From assembly GCF_014489555.1 (NCBI RefSeq), contig NZ_CP060784.1, positions 3,932,501 through 3,996,500 of the forward strand: DNA of 64,000 nt, written 5' to 3'. The position numbers and the translations under genes are program-made. How positions within the stretch are numbered: position 1 is the stretch's first letter; every line of letters begins with the position of its first letter. The notes below the pieces were generated by a model. That model saw nothing but the letters and a program-made list of their open reading frames with translations, had not been told where the DNA came from and made no database searches. The stretch is from Hymenobacter qilianensis (GTDB lineage: Bacteria; Bacteroidota; Bacteroidia; Cytophagales; Hymenobacteraceae). Shown here in pieces: positions 29,826 through 39,703 of the stretch.

Positions 29826-30572
29826 CTATTCCTCTAGCAGCGCCTTCACGTAAGAAATGCCCCCCAAACGACGCATGTTGCGCTGCACCCGCCGCTGCTT
29901 GGCCCGCGCCACCGGCCCCGGATTACCGGCCCGAAAACGAAGCGGATTCGGCAGCACGCCCGCCAGCAGCGCCGCCTCCGAAGCAGTAAGCTTGGCCGCC
30001 GATTTGTGAAAATAGCGCTGGGAAGCGGCTTCTACCCCAAAGGTGCAGTCGCCCATTTCGGCCACGCTCAGGTACATTTCCATGATGCGCCGCTTGCTCC
30101 AGAGCGCTTCGATCAGAATGGTAAAATACGCCTCCGCTGCCTTGCGCACATAGCTCCTGCCCGACCACAAAAACACGTTTTTGGCTACCTGCTGACTGAT
30201 TGTGCTGCCGCCAACCAACTGTTTGCCGCCCTCAAAATTGCGCTTGGCCGCCTGCTGAATGGCTTTCACATCGAAGCCCCGATGCAGCAAAAAGCGCTGA
30301 TCTTCGGCCGCCACCAGCGCCAGCGGCACCTGCGGCGATACTTCGTCCAGGGTTTTGAAATTATAGCTGATCCGGCGGTCGTCTTCGCGAATGCCGTGGT
30401 AGCCGCGGCCAATGGGCGCGTGGGCGCGGCGGTCGAGCATGAGCCAGGTAGCGGGCGGGGCCAGCCACCGATAGATAAGCACCCAGGCTACCGTGGTAAG
30501 AAACAGGGCTGCAATTATTTGCAGCAATACCCGCCACACCCGCCGCCCATGTTGCCGGAATTTTGTTTTCAT
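29826..30572 (-). CDS. mtgA: Monofunctional peptidoglycan glycosyltransferase
   Basis: 248 residues from ATG 30572 (MKTKFRQHGRR). One membrane helix at about 15-38 anchors the GT51 domain on the periplasmic side, where it polymerises lipid II. Motifs: AAEDQRFLLHRGFD with the catalytic Glu, GGSTISQQVAKNVFLW, and EALWSKRRIMEMYLSVAEMG. There is no transpeptidase domain, as expected for MtgA. Its start region faces the LON-domain gene. Confidence 0.95.
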   Translation of the reverse strand: MKTKFRQHGRRVWRVLLQIIAALFLTTVAWVLIYRWLAPPATWLMLDRRAHAPIGRGYHGIREDDRRISYNFKTLDEVSPQVPLALVAAEDQRFLLHRGFDVKAIQQAAKRNFEGGKQLVGGSTISQQVAKNVFLWSGRSYVRKAAEAYFTILIEALWSKRRIMEMYLSVAEMGDCTFGVEAASQRYFHKSAAKLTASEAALLAGVLPNPLRFRAGNPGPVARAKQRRVQRNMRRLGGISYVKALLEE

Positions 30573-30706
30573 GAAATAAAGCCGTTCTTCTTTCCCATCC
30601 ATCCTGCTGAGAGGCACAGAAGGGGCAAAAGTAACGCATTTGGGCGCGCAGCAACCCAATACCAGCGTTTTTAGCCTATTTTCGTCGCCGACATTGTTGA
30701 GCTCCT

Positions 30707-31342
30707 ATGCCTCGTATCCTTCCTCTCTTTCCTTTAAACCTTGTCGTATTTCCCGGCGAGAAGCTCAATCTGCACATCTTCGAGCCGCGCTACCGCCAGC
30801 TTGTGCGCGACTGCATCGAGTCCGACCTGACCTTTGGCATCCCGCCTTACCTCAATGATGGCGTGAGCGAGTTGGGTACAGAAGTGCGCTTGATAAGTGT
30901 AGAAAAGGCCTACGACAGCGGTGAGCTGGATATAAAGACCAAGGGCATTGGGGTATTTCGCATTCGTGAGTTTTACCGCGAAGCCCCCGGCAAGCTCTAC
31001 GCCGCCGGCCAGGTAGATACCATCGAGGACGACCCCGAAGAGGACCCCAATCTGAAGGTGCGCATCAACGAGTACGTGCGCCAGCTCTACGATACGCTGG
31101 GTTTGCGCAAAATCTTCCTGGATTTGCCCCCCAGCTATCGCATCTACGATATTGCCCACAACCTAGGCTTCAGCACGGAGCAGGAGTACCAACTATTGCA
31201 GGCCACCAGCGAGCTGGAGCGCCAATCCATAGTGCTGGAACACCTCGAAAACGTGCTGCCCATTATCCTAGAAACCGAGCGACTAAAGGAGCGCGCCCGC
31301 CTCAACGGGCACTTCAAGAACCTCACGCCGCCGAATTTTTAA
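30707..31342 (+). CDS. LON substrate-binding domain protein
   Basis: 211 residues. It opens MPRILPLFPLNLVVFPGEKL and continues LHIFEPRYRQL, the standard LON_N (PUA-like) start, without AAA or protease domains. Stand-alone LON_N proteins are common, and their role is not established; substrate or adaptor binding is an inference. Its 3' end lies 14 bp from the convergent response-regulator gene, with no hairpin between them. Confidence 0.9.
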   Translation: MPRILPLFPLNLVVFPGEKLNLHIFEPRYRQLVRDCIESDLTFGIPPYLNDGVSELGTEVRLISVEKAYDSGELDIKTKGIGVFRIREFYREAPGKLYAAGQVDTIEDDPEEDPNLKVRINEYVRQLYDTLGLRKIFLDLPPSYRIYDIAHNLGFSTEQEYQLLQATSELERQSIVLEHLENVLPIILETERLKERARLNGHFKNLTPPNF

Positions 31343-31356
31343 CGGGCTCAGGAGCT

Positions 31357-32415
31357 TTACCAGTTGGTACGGCGCAGCTTTTCCGGCTGCTGCACCCGAA
31401 TAAACTTGTTGGTCAGCTCAATAATGCCATCCTGCCGAAACTCGCTGAGCGTGCGGCTCAACGACTCGGGCGCCGTGCCAATCAACGCCGCCATATCATC
31501 GCGCGATAGCTGAATCTGAGGGTCATCAGGGTTGAGGGTGCGTTGCTGCTCATGCAGGCGCAGCAGCGTATCAGCCACGCGCTTACGCAGCGAGTTATAA
31601 GCCATATCGAGCAACAGATCCTCTTGCTCGCGCACCCGACCCGCCAGCAGGCGCACAAACTGCTGACTTACCTCCGGATTGCGCATTACTAGCTGGGTAA
31701 AGTCGTCGGCCGGAATGTAGAGCAGAACGGAATCCTCCACGGCCACGGCCGAGTCGTGGTGTGCAGTGCCTTCCAGGAGCGCTTTGTAGCCAAAAAAGTC
31801 GCCCGCCTGATATAACCCGGTAATGAGCTCCTTGCCGGCGGCGGTGGTTTTGCTGGTTTTCACCCTCCCCGACTGCACGAAATACAGCCGCGTGGCTTCA
31901 TCACCCTCGGCGTACACAATCTGCTTGCGAGGTATGGTATGCGGTTTCCGATCGGCGGAAAGCGCCGTAAGGCTGCCCGTTTTCTGAGCATCATGCAAAA
32001 ACTCGTCGAGCCCATTAGCGTGCAGATCGTACTCCGGCTTAAGGTGCTGAAAACGGTTGAGTCGGCCGGCTATGGCGCTTAGCAATTCGCTGCTGTCAAA
32101 GGGCTTAGTCAGGTAGTCATCGGCTCCCAGCTCCATACCTCTGCGCAAATCATTGCGCTCGGTTTTGGCCGTCAGAAAGATAAAGGGCACACCCGAGAGC
32201 TGCGGATTCTGGTTGAAAATATGCAGCACGCCGTAGCCATCCAGCACGGGCATCATAATGTCGCACACCACCAGATCAGGCTTCGTTTCGAGCGCTTTTT
32301 CTATACCCACCTTCCCATTTTCGGCCGTGATGACATTGTAGCCCGTCATTTCCAGAATTTCGGCGGTATTCTCACGAATAAAATCGTTGTCCTCAATCAG
32401 CAGAATGGTTTTCAT
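31357..32415 (-). CDS. Response regulator with receiver, cNMP-binding and Crp/Fnr HTH domains
   Basis: 352 residues. The receiver domain (1-122) has DD near 8-9 (LIEDND), phospho-acceptor Asp in VVCDIMMP, Thr in FLTAK and Lys in YLTKPF. A cNMP-binding-like domain follows (about 160-270: YAEGDEATRLYFVQSGRVKT), then a Crp-type winged HTH (LSRDDMAALIGTAPESLSRTL). No Fe-S cysteine cluster of FNR is seen, so oxygen sensing would come through phosphorylation. It overlaps the kinase gene by 23 bp. It is the best candidate to bind the FNR-like operators at 34.2, 37.0 and 39.7 kb, by inference. Confidence 0.93.
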   Translation of the reverse strand: MKTILLIEDNDFIRENTAEILEMTGYNVITAENGKVGIEKALETKPDLVVCDIMMPVLDGYGVLHIFNQNPQLSGVPFIFLTAKTERNDLRRGMELGADDYLTKPFDSSELLSAIAGRLNRFQHLKPEYDLHANGLDEFLHDAQKTGSLTALSADRKPHTIPRKQIVYAEGDEATRLYFVQSGRVKTSKTTAAGKELITGLYQAGDFFGYKALLEGTAHHDSAVAVEDSVLLYIPADDFTQLVMRNPEVSQQFVRLLAGRVREQEDLLLDMAYNSLRKRVADTLLRLHEQQRTLNPDDPQIQLSRDDMAALIGTAPESLSRTLSEFRQDGIIELTNKFIRVQQPEKLRRTNW

Positions 32416-34005
32416 AGGGGATTTTGATAGTGACGGTAGTGCCTACATCGAGTGTACTCTGCAGGGATATGGTGCCATTCATTAGCTCCAGATACTTGGC
32501 AATAATATACAGGCCCAGGCCCGTGCCCGGTACATTTGTTACGTTGCGGGCCCGAAAAAAACGCTCAAACAAGTGTTCCTGATCTTCGGCCGAGATACCT
32601 ACTCCGTGGTCACGGACAACCAGCGTGAGCTGACCTGCCGCGCACTCGGCCTCTAGTTCGACTGTTGTATTCGGGCCGGAGTATTTTATGGCGTTGGACA
32701 GCAGATTGACGACAATCTTGCGCAGCAGCGAAGGATCAAGCCACAGGGCTTCGAGGCAGTTTATGCGTCGCTGAACAGTTTGCCCCGGCTTCAGCAGGCC
32801 CTCCACATCCGTAATGGTGTCGTTCAGTAGGTCCGATAAGATGAGGCGGGCCGGGCGGGCCTCCACCCGTCCTTCCTCGATACGCCCTACCGACAGAAAC
32901 TCCTCCAGAATATCATTCAGGTGATTGACGGATTGCCGTATGCGCTCGAGGTGGCGCAGACGCTTATCCTGCTGCTCGCTGCTGGGGTATTTCTCAATAA
33001 GAGAGGCGGAGGTAAGCACGGCCGTCAGCGGTGTCCGAAACTCGTGCGAGGCCATGCTCACGAAGCGCGACTTCAGCTCGCCCAGCTCCTGCTCGGCGGC
33101 TAGGGCTTTGGCCAGCTCATCCTTGCGCTGCTCCAGCTGCTCCAGGGTGTTCAGCAGCGCGTGGGTGCGGTCGGCTACCTTCTGCTCCAGCTCGGCGTTG
33201 AGCCTCTCCACGCGCTGCCGCTCCGATATCAGGGCTTGCTGCGCGTTCTTTTTGAAGGTGATATCAAGGATATAGGAAACGACAAACAGTTCATCATCGA
33301 GGTAGAAATAGCTGAGGCTAACCTCTACCGGGAACACCGAGCCGTCCTTGCGAAGCGCTTCCAAGTCGCCCCGGTGGGCACCCATCGAGCGCACCTGGGG
33401 CTGCGCATTGAAGGATTCGCGCAGCTTCTCGTGTCGGCGGCCTCCCGCGTTGGGAACCAGGGCTTCAATGGCATGCCCTATTAGCTCCCCATCTTCGTAG
33501 CCAAACTGCTGGTGGGCCATTTGATTGGCCGATATAATACTCCCCCCCGATTGCACACAACAATGCCGATAGTAGCATTGGCAAACACGGCCTCGAAACG
33601 ACGCACGCTCTGGGCTAGCTCGCGCTCGGCTTGGTGCAGACGGTTCTGCTCCGTAAGGCGAACCATAAAATAGGGCGCTTCGGCTACTTTAAAATATGTA
33701 AGCTCGATGTGGGCCTGCAACAAATCTTTCCCTGGCCGGTTGATTTCTACTTCGGCTTCCTGCCGGCCGCTTTGGCGGGCTTGCGCAAGCAGAGCTATCC
33801 ATTCAGCTTCCGAAAAAGTTGGGGTAAGCAGCGTACGGGCTGGTTCGGCCAAAAGCTCCTGCTCTGAGCTGTAGCCCAATAGCTGCACTCCGGCCGGATT
33901 CACCTGCGCGAACCGATTGTGAGTAGCGTCAAACACACCCACAAACTCCTGGGCCTGGTTGACGAGTATATCGGTTATAGCTAGTGCGAACACGTTGTCT
34001 GGCAT
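32393..34005 (-). CDS. PAS-domain sensor histidine kinase, one frameshift
   Basis: About 537 residues from ATG 34005 (MPDNVFALAI). Two PAS domains (about 10-130 and 145-270), a coiled coil with QQALISERQRVERLNAELEQ, the HisKA box (MASHEFRTPLTAV) and HATPase boxes (NLLSNAIKYS, DHGVGISAEDQEHLFERFF, GTGLGLYI). No membrane helix is seen, so it should sense a cytoplasmic cue such as redox or oxygen. The frame breaks at C7 33542-33548 inside PAS-2; an eighth C joins VVCNRGG to SIISANQMAHQQFGYEDGE. It is co-transcribed and coupled with the regulator gene. Confidence 0.9.
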
Positions 34006-34191
34006 AATTAATAAAGGCAAAGAAATCAGGACAAAGCGTATCTGCTTAGCTACGGCTGCTGTGGGGGGCAAATTAATGCTATTGTTAAGCGCAGAGGCAT
34101 CGTTTGGAAGTGCAGGGAGAACTGATTAATGCTTGGCGCCTGGCGTTGGCATCGGCCAAAGGTGGTTAAAAGTAGTCTGTAGGGATGATAT

Positions 34192-34218
34192 GTGATAAAT
34201 GTCAAGCCCCTACTTGAC
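34192..34218 (+). promoter_or_regulatory. Tripartite FNR-like operator, copy 1
   Basis: GTGAT-AAAT-GTCAA-GCCCCTAC-TTGAC: three half-sites at 34192, 34201 and 34214, with exactly the same spacing as at 36961 and 39704. Its FNR-type centre is 85 bp upstream of the thioredoxin-like gene. Two of the half-sites deviate by one base from TTGAT/ATCAA. Confidence 0.6.
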
Positions 34219-34283
34219 CAGCCTCATGGATGAGCAGCAGGGCTAAAAGCTAATTTTACGACATCCATTTAACATATCCCATC

Positions 34284-34604
34284 ATGTCCGCCTCGTCTCC
34301 TCCTGTGCTGCAGCCCGATACGGTCGTATTACTGGTGCTGCTGCCGCTGCATAGTGCGGGCGAAGCTTCGTCCGGGACAGAAAGCAACGCCTCCATTCGC
34401 ACGCTGCAAGGGCGACTTGGCCCCGGAATAAGGGTGCTCAAAATTGATGAAGCCAGCCATCCGGCCGTGGTACGCAGCTTTGGCACCCCCGAGCTGCCAG
34501 CCTGTGTGCTGGTACGACAGGGAGTTGAAATCTGGCGGCAGCACGGCCTGCCCGAAGACGAAGAAGTCTTTTCTGCCCTGCTTGAAGCGGCGCACGCGCA
34601 TTAA
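34284..34604 (+). CDS. Thioredoxin-like protein without the CXXC active site
   Basis: 106 residues. The C-terminal half follows the thioredoxin pattern: an IRVLKIDEASHPAVVRSFG strand-helix, the cis-Pro strand LPACVLVRQG, then EIWRQHGLP. The usual WC(G)PC helix is absent; the corresponding N-terminal part is LHSAGEASSGTESN. Disulphide exchange is therefore unlikely; a scaffold or sensor role is speculation. It is preceded by an FNR-like operator and so probably belongs to the micro-oxic regulon with the cbb3 genes. Confidence 0.6.
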   Translation: MSASSPPVLQPDTVVLLVLLPLHSAGEASSGTESNASIRTLQGRLGPGIRVLKIDEASHPAVVRSFGTPELPACVLVRQGVEIWRQHGLPEDEEVFSALLEAAHAH

Positions 34605-34715
34605 GCAGGTTTTCTTGCTTACTTATAGTTGAGCTTCAATCCTATTTTCTGAGCTACATGGCTCTTGGCGGCAGACTCCCTACATTGCTGAGGTTTCTAT
34701 TTAGCCGCGCCTCCT

Positions 34716-35342
34716 GTGCTCGCCCGCCGACCTACCAAAGTCCATCTCTGGGACTACTTTATCTTAACTGCCCGGGTCTTATTGGCCTTCACCTTTATTA
34801 GCTACGGTTACTCCAAATTAACTGGGGGGCAATTTGGCCTTACTCCCACACAGGCGGCCTTACCGGTCAGCCGCCTTACGTTGTTCAAACTCGCCTGGTA
34901 TGTGTTTGACCACGAACCATTCCGGTCCTTTGTGGGCGTGTCGCAGATACTGGCGGGACTACTATTGCTCTGGAATCGGACAGCACTCCTCGGGGCGCTA
35001 CTGCTGTTGCCGATTGCCGCTAACGTTCTCATTATTGACATCACCTACCTGAAGATGCCAGGGTTCTATTGGCGGCTATCCTATTATATCGGGCTTATCT
35101 TCTTGATTTTCTGGCATTATCGCGCCCGCATGCTCGTCGTATTTCACACCGTGACGAAGGGGCTCACGACGCGTTTTACTTACCCGTGGTGGGCGTATGG
35201 ACTATTACCCGTCGCTGCTATTGGCGCCGAAATAGCTGGGGCCCTACCGCGATTTTTCTTTTATCTCATGACTAGCCCCAGAAAAACGTGGGACGGGTTG
35301 GTCTATTTGTGGGACACAATAATGCAACACTTAGTTAGTTAG
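34716..35342 (+). CDS. DoxX-like membrane protein
   Basis: 208 residues with four hydrophobic segments (for example ILTARVLLAFTFISYGYSKL, LAGLLLLWNRTALLGALLLL and a C-terminal PWWAYGLLPVAAIGAEI). The FISYGYSKLTGGQFGLT region followed by SQILAGLLLLW fits DoxX/DUF4260-like four-helix proteins, some of which act as quinone-linked redox partners. The window context (respiratory cluster) fits, but no function is proven. The start at 34716 is a non-ATG codon (CTCGCC follows GTG) and is uncertain. Confidence 0.65.
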   Translation: MLARRPTKVHLWDYFILTARVLLAFTFISYGYSKLTGGQFGLTPTQAALPVSRLTLFKLAWYVFDHEPFRSFVGVSQILAGLLLLWNRTALLGALLLLPIAANVLIIDITYLKMPGFYWRLSYYIGLIFLIFWHYRARMLVVFHTVTKGLTTRFTYPWWAYGLLPVAAIGAEIAGALPRFFFYLMTSPRKTWDGLVYLWDTIMQHLVS

Positions 35343-35411
35343 AAGGTAGTGATGGGCTTCTTCTAGCGCTTACTAGTTCCCAAAAAACGATTTCAGGATA
35401 TAAAAAAGCAT

Positions 35412-35451
35412 GAATAAGGACCGATAACGGTTACGTCGGCGGTCCTTATTT
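35412..35451. terminator. Bidirectional terminator between DoxX-like and cupin genes
   Basis: AATAAGGACCG and CGGTCCTTATT arms around a 17-nt loop, between convergent genes, with T-rich DNA on both outer sides. Confidence 0.75.
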
Positions 35452-35473
35452 TATGGTAATCATAAGCCGTCTA

Positions 35474-35869
35474 TTACCCCTTCACTGCCGCTATTGCCAC
35501 TGTCAGCAGGAAAAAGGAGTCCTGATGCGCCTGCACGCTATGCAGAACACCGGCGGGCAACAGCAGTAACTGCCCGGCTCTGAGGTCGGATGACTGCTGG
35601 GCGGTGCAAAACGTGATGTGGCCTTCGAGCACCTGCACGGTAAGGATGCCGGGGGCGGAATGCGTTTTCAGCTCGGCCCCTTCATGCAAACCCAACAGCA
35701 CTAAGCGCAGGCTCTCCGACTTGAACAGTGTAGTGGCGTGCCGGTCGCTGGACTTCCAGTTGGGCGTCTGCTTGGCCTGCGCTATCTCGTGTGCCAGATT
35801 CATTGTCTGCGCCGGACTAGCGGAGGCAGCGTTTGCAGCAGCTTGGGAAGAAGTGATATTGGTGCTCAT
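35474..35869 (-). CDS. Cupin domain protein
   Basis: 131 residues. A single cupin barrel occupies residues 45-125: LRLVLLGLHEGAELKTHSAPG corresponds to cupin motif 1, though with only one clear His, and LLLLPAGVLHSVQA to motif 2. A metal site may be incomplete. It lies 64 bp downstream of the globin gene on the same strand, so co-transcription is likely. Bacteroidota cupins beside globins and respiratory genes have been linked to nitrosative stress only by context. Confidence 0.8.
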   Translation of the reverse strand: MSTNITSSQAAANAASASPAQTMNLAHEIAQAKQTPNWKSSDRHATTLFKSESLRLVLLGLHEGAELKTHSAPGILTVQVLEGHITFCTAQQSSDLRAGQLLLLPAGVLHSVQAHQDSFFLLTVAIAAVKG

Positions 35870-35933
35870 AAAAAGAGTGGGATTCAGGGCAATGGAGGAA
35901 TCAGATTAAACGGAAGCCGTTGCGGTGCTACCC

Positions 35934-36320
35934 TTACAGAATCGAGAGCGGATTGGGGCGCAGGCGGGCTTCAAACACGTGGGCAATATTCTGGGCGCGC
36001 AGCTTGGCTTCGTCGGCCACCGGCCCGGCAAACAGCTCATCCACCGTGCCCAGGAAGAGCGTCAGCCAGCGCTGAAAATGCTCCCCGGCAATAGGCAGCG
36101 GAATGTGCTTGAGGAAAGGCCGGCCGCTGTAGCGCGAGGTATGCAGCAGCAGGCCGCTCCAGAAATCGTACATACGCGGCAGGTGCGCCGGCCAGTCGAC
36201 GTGGGCAAATTCGTTGAAGACTGGCGCCAGCAAAGCATCGGCATTCACCTTATCGTAAAAGGTATCTACCAGCAGCTTGATGTCGGCTTCGGTCTGAATA
36301 TCGGGGCGGGAATTGGACAT
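35934..36320 (-). CDS. Group III truncated haemoglobin
   Basis: 128 residues, typical of TrHbIII (CtrHb-like). Visible are the B-helix LLVDTFYDKV, the conserved FWSGLLLHTSRYSGRPFLKH block with the proximal-His candidate at PIAGEHFQRWL, and the C-terminal helix. Such globins bind O2 or NO and have been tied to microaerobic life and NO tolerance. Its position between the regulator pair and the cbb3 oxidase genes agrees with that. Confidence 0.93.
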   Translation of the reverse strand: MSNSRPDIQTEADIKLLVDTFYDKVNADALLAPVFNEFAHVDWPAHLPRMYDFWSGLLLHTSRYSGRPFLKHIPLPIAGEHFQRWLTLFLGTVDELFAGPVADEAKLRAQNIAHVFEARLRPNPLSIL

Positions 36321-36369
36321 GTGTTGGTTTAGAGAAAAGTCGCGAATGGGCTTGCTGGGGGGCTTTTTT

Positions 36370-36845
36370 TTACGCGTGCTGCACGCGTCGGCGCTGCGCG
36401 TTCAACCTCTGCCGATTGAGGGTAAAATAAGCCAGCGCGCCGGTGCCTAGCAGCAGCAGCAGCTTCACCGCTTCGGCCACTATATACAGCAGATGCAGGG
36501 AATTGGGCGGCGGCGGGTTGCCGCTCAGCAGCGCCTCGGCCCGCACATCCAGCGCCGGCAGCAGCCAGAACGTTTGCAGCAGCAGCACAAAGCTAAGCGC
36601 TGCCAGTCCGGCCCGCACGCGCCATTCGGGGCGCAGGTACAAGGCGCTGATAACGGCCAGTGCGCACAGCCCGATTTCCACCTTGTTCAGGGCATGAAAC
36701 ACGATGCGGCCAATGCCCACGCCCAACGGCACCGTGATGTGCGGAGCCGTAAACTTAAGGGGCGCTTCCAGGAAAGAAATGCCCCCACCATGCCGGCCCA
36801 CAGAAAAAGAGACGCTACAAGTACAAGAGGAAGTGACTGACGCAT
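36370..36845 (-). CDS. Four-helix membrane protein, one frameshift
   Basis: About 158 residues from ATG 36845 (MRQSLPLVLVASLFLW). Four membrane segments, with conserved-looking GISFLEAPLKFTAP after helix 1 and LYIVAEAVKLLLLLGTGALA at the end. The frame breaks at C5 36782-36786; a sixth C joins LWAGMVG to GISFLEAPLKF. The closest memory match is DUF4149-like proteins, but this is weak. It is divergent from ccoI and shares the intergenic region carrying an FNR-like operator. Confidence 0.65.
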
Positions 36846-36960
36846 AGCAAAGAATAAGCAGTACGGATGCCGTAGCCCGCACCCAGAATTTACAAGTCGA
36901 AGCGCTGACTGGAACAGCCGCGCTCTAGTACAAAGGTCAAAGGTGTTCCGTTCGGGCGGC

Positions 36961-36987
36961 TTAACATCAATCAAGCCCGCGCTTGAT
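36961..36987 (+). promoter_or_regulatory. Tripartite FNR-like operator, copy 2
   Basis: TTAAC-ATCA-ATCAA-GCCCGCGC-TTGAT, half-sites at 36961, 36970 and 36983. Twenty-three bases (36965-36987) are identical, but for one edge base, to the copy before ccoN. The FNR-type centre is 83 bp upstream of the ccoI start; it may also act on the divergent membrane-protein gene. Confidence 0.75.
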
Positions 36988-37050
36988 ACTTGTCATCGTT
37001 CGGGCGGGCTGCGGGGCGGAGCTTTGTCGCTGAACTTATTGTAGCCGCCT

Positions 37051-39536
37051 GTGCCTGCCGTTCTCGAACAACCCGCTACCCATGTCGTTTGTGCCCACTG
37101 CGGCGATAATTGCCCCCAGAGCCCCTGCTGCTCGCCGAAAAGCCGTTTTGCTGTGCCGGCTGCCGCACCGTGTACGAGCTGCTCGACACGAATAACCTCT
37201 GCACCTACTACAAGCTCGATGAGCGGCCCGGCCTGAAAGTAAAAGAGGTAGAGCTGCCCGGCCGCTTCGATTACCTGAATTCCGAATCCGTGCAGGCTCA
37301 GCTGCTGGCATTTCGCTCCGAGGAGCGGGCGCGCTTGACATTGCAGGTGCCCCAAATGCACTGCACGTCCTGCATCTGGCTGCTGGAAAACCTGCCCCGC
37401 CTGAACCCCGGCATTGTGGAAGCGCGGGTGCAGTTTCTGCGCAAGGAAATCACCATCACCTACTTATTGGCCGAAACCAGCCTCAAAGAAGTAGTGCAGC
37501 TGCTGGCCTCCGTGGGCTACGAGCCGCAGATTACGCTGGCCGAGCTTGGCGCCCAGCCCCACCGCGCCGGCCGCACACTCTACTACCAGCTGGGGTTGGC
37601 GGCGTTTGCCTTCGGCAACGTCATGCTCATGGCTCTGCCCGACTACTTCTCTTTTGTGGAAGACTTGCAGGCGGGCTTCGGGCAGTTTTTTGGCTATCTA
37701 AGCTTGCTGCTGGCACTGCCCGTGCTGCTGTACAGCGCACGGGGCTTCTTCAGCTCGGCCTGGCAAGGGCTGCGGCAGCGCTACATCAACCTCGATTTTC
37801 CGATCAGTCTGGGGCTCGCCTCCCTGTTCAGCGTGAGTACTTACGAAGTCATTTCCGGTACCGGCCCTGGCTATTTCGACTCGTTTACGGGGCTCATTTT
37901 CTTTATGCTGATTGGCAAATGGGTGCAGCAGCACACCTACGACGCCCTGCGCTTCGACCGTGATTTTACCTCCTACTTTCCCGTGGCCGTCACGCGGCTC
38001 ACGCCGGAAGGCGACCAGAGTATTTCGGTCAAAGAGCTGAAAGTAGGCCACCGTATCCGGGTGCGGCACCAAGAAGTAGTGCCCGCCGATGCCGTGGTCC
38101 TGCGCGGTGCCGGCCAGCTCGATTACTCTTTTGTATCGGGTGAGAGTACGCCGGTGGCGCGGGCCTCGGGGGAGTTGGTATTCGCGGGCGGTCGGCAATT
38201 GGGCGAGGCCCTCGAGCTGGAAGTAGTGCGCGAAGTATCACAGGGCTACCTCACCCAGCTCTGGAATAATCCGGCCTTTGCCAAGCAGGAAAGCGACGCC
38301 ACCTGGGAAACCTACGCCAACCGCGTGGGGCGCTATTTTGTGGCCATAACGCTGCTCCTGGCCCTGGGCACGCTCCTCTACTGGGGCCCGCGCGATACGA
38401 GCATGATGTGGCGGGCCTTTACGTCGGTGCTGGTAATTGCCTGTCCGTGCGCGCTGTCATTGGCAACGCCCTTTACCTTGGGCGCCGCGCTGCGGGTATT
38501 GGGCCGACAAAAGTTCTACCTTAAAAACTCCGCCGTAATCGAAACCCTGGGCCGCGCCGATACGCTGGTATTTGACAAAACCGGCACCCTCACCGACACC
38601 AGTCAGGCAGAAGTGCAGTATCACGGCCGGCCGCTGTCTATGAAGGAAAAGCGTCTTGTTGCCACGGCGGCCGCCCAGTCAACGCACCCGCTAAGTCAGC
38701 GCTTGGCGCAGGAGCTGGCCACTGAGCCTTTGCCGCTGGCCGCCTGCCAGGAGCGCCCCGGCCAGGGCATCAGCGCCACGGCCGAAACCGGTGATACTGT
38801 GCGGCTAGGGTCGGCGGCTTTTGTGCAGGCAAACCATGTTGAGCTGGCGGACATTGGGCAAGAGCCTAATTCGACCAAAAAAGCCCCCCAGGCACTTCAG
38901 GCCAATGATACAGCCCCACCGGAGGCACCCGAAACGCGCGTGAGCGTTGCCCTGAATGAGAAGCAGGTGGGCTATTTTACCTTCCACAATGTGTATCGTC
39001 CGGCCCTGGCCAGCGTGCTGGCCACGCTCAGCCGCCGCTACCGCCTCGCCGTGCTTTCCGGCGACACCGATGCCGAGCGCACTCGCTTACAAACCCTGTT
39101 CGGGGAAGATGCCGAGCTGCATTTTCGGCAGTCGCCCGCCGATAAGCTCGCTTATATCGCGGCCCAGCGCGCCCAGGGCCGCACGGTGGTCATGATGGGC
39201 GACGGGCTGAACGATGCCGGCGCGCTGCGCGCCGCCAATGCGGGCATTGCCCTCACCGACAGGCTCACCAACTTCTCGCCCGCCTGCGACGCCATTCTCG
39301 ATGCCAGCGAATTCCAGCGACTAGCCACTTTTCTGGGCTTTTCGCGGGCTTGCCTGCGCGTTGTTTTGGTCACGTTTGCGCTGTCGTTTTGCTACAATGG
39401 CTTCGGGCTGACGCTGGCCGTGCAGGGCCTGTTCACGCCTATTGTGTCGGCTATTCTGATGCCCGTCAGCTCCCTGAGCGTGATGGTTGTATCCACGCTA
39501 CTCGTGCGCTGGGCCGCGAACCGCTACCACCTCTAA
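37051..39536 (+). CDS. ccoI: cbb3 oxidase copper-import P1B-type ATPase, one frameshift
   Basis: About 828 residues from GTG 37051, the only start in its frame. The cytoplasmic N-terminus has CAHCGDNC and FCCAGCRTVYELL, then an HMA domain with CTSC in QMHCTSCIWLLENLPRL. P-type motifs: TGES-like SGEST, the metal-site ACPCAL, VFDKTGTLTDT and MGDGLNDAGALRAAN. It supplies Cu for the haem-copper centre of cbb3 oxidase. The frame breaks at C5 37113-37117; a sixth C joins GDNCPP to EPLLLAEKPFCC. It is followed 10 bp on by ccoS. The upstream FNR-like box suggests micro-oxic control. Confidence 0.95.
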
Positions 39537-39546
39537 CGCTGTTGTC

Positions 39547-39696
39547 ATGACTATTATCTTCTTGCTGATTGGTATCAGCCTACTCGTGGCGCTGGCGTTT
39601 CTAGGGGGCTTTTTGTGGGCAGTGCGCAGCGGCCAATACGACGACGAATACACGCCGTCCGTGCGCATGCTCTTCGATGAAGAAGAAGAGAAATAG
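39547..39696 (+). CDS. ccoS: cbb3-type oxidase assembly protein CcoS
   Basis: 49 residues from ATG 39547. One membrane helix (IIFLLIGISLLVALAFLGGF) is followed by FLWAVRSGQYDDEYTPSVRM and an acidic tail, the standard CcoS form; it is needed for cofactor insertion in cbb3 oxidase. It lies directly behind ccoI and is probably co-transcribed with it. Confidence 0.93.
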   Translation: MTIIFLLIGISLLVALAFLGGFLWAVRSGQYDDEYTPSVRMLFDEEEEK

Positions 39697-39703
39697 TATT
39701 GAT

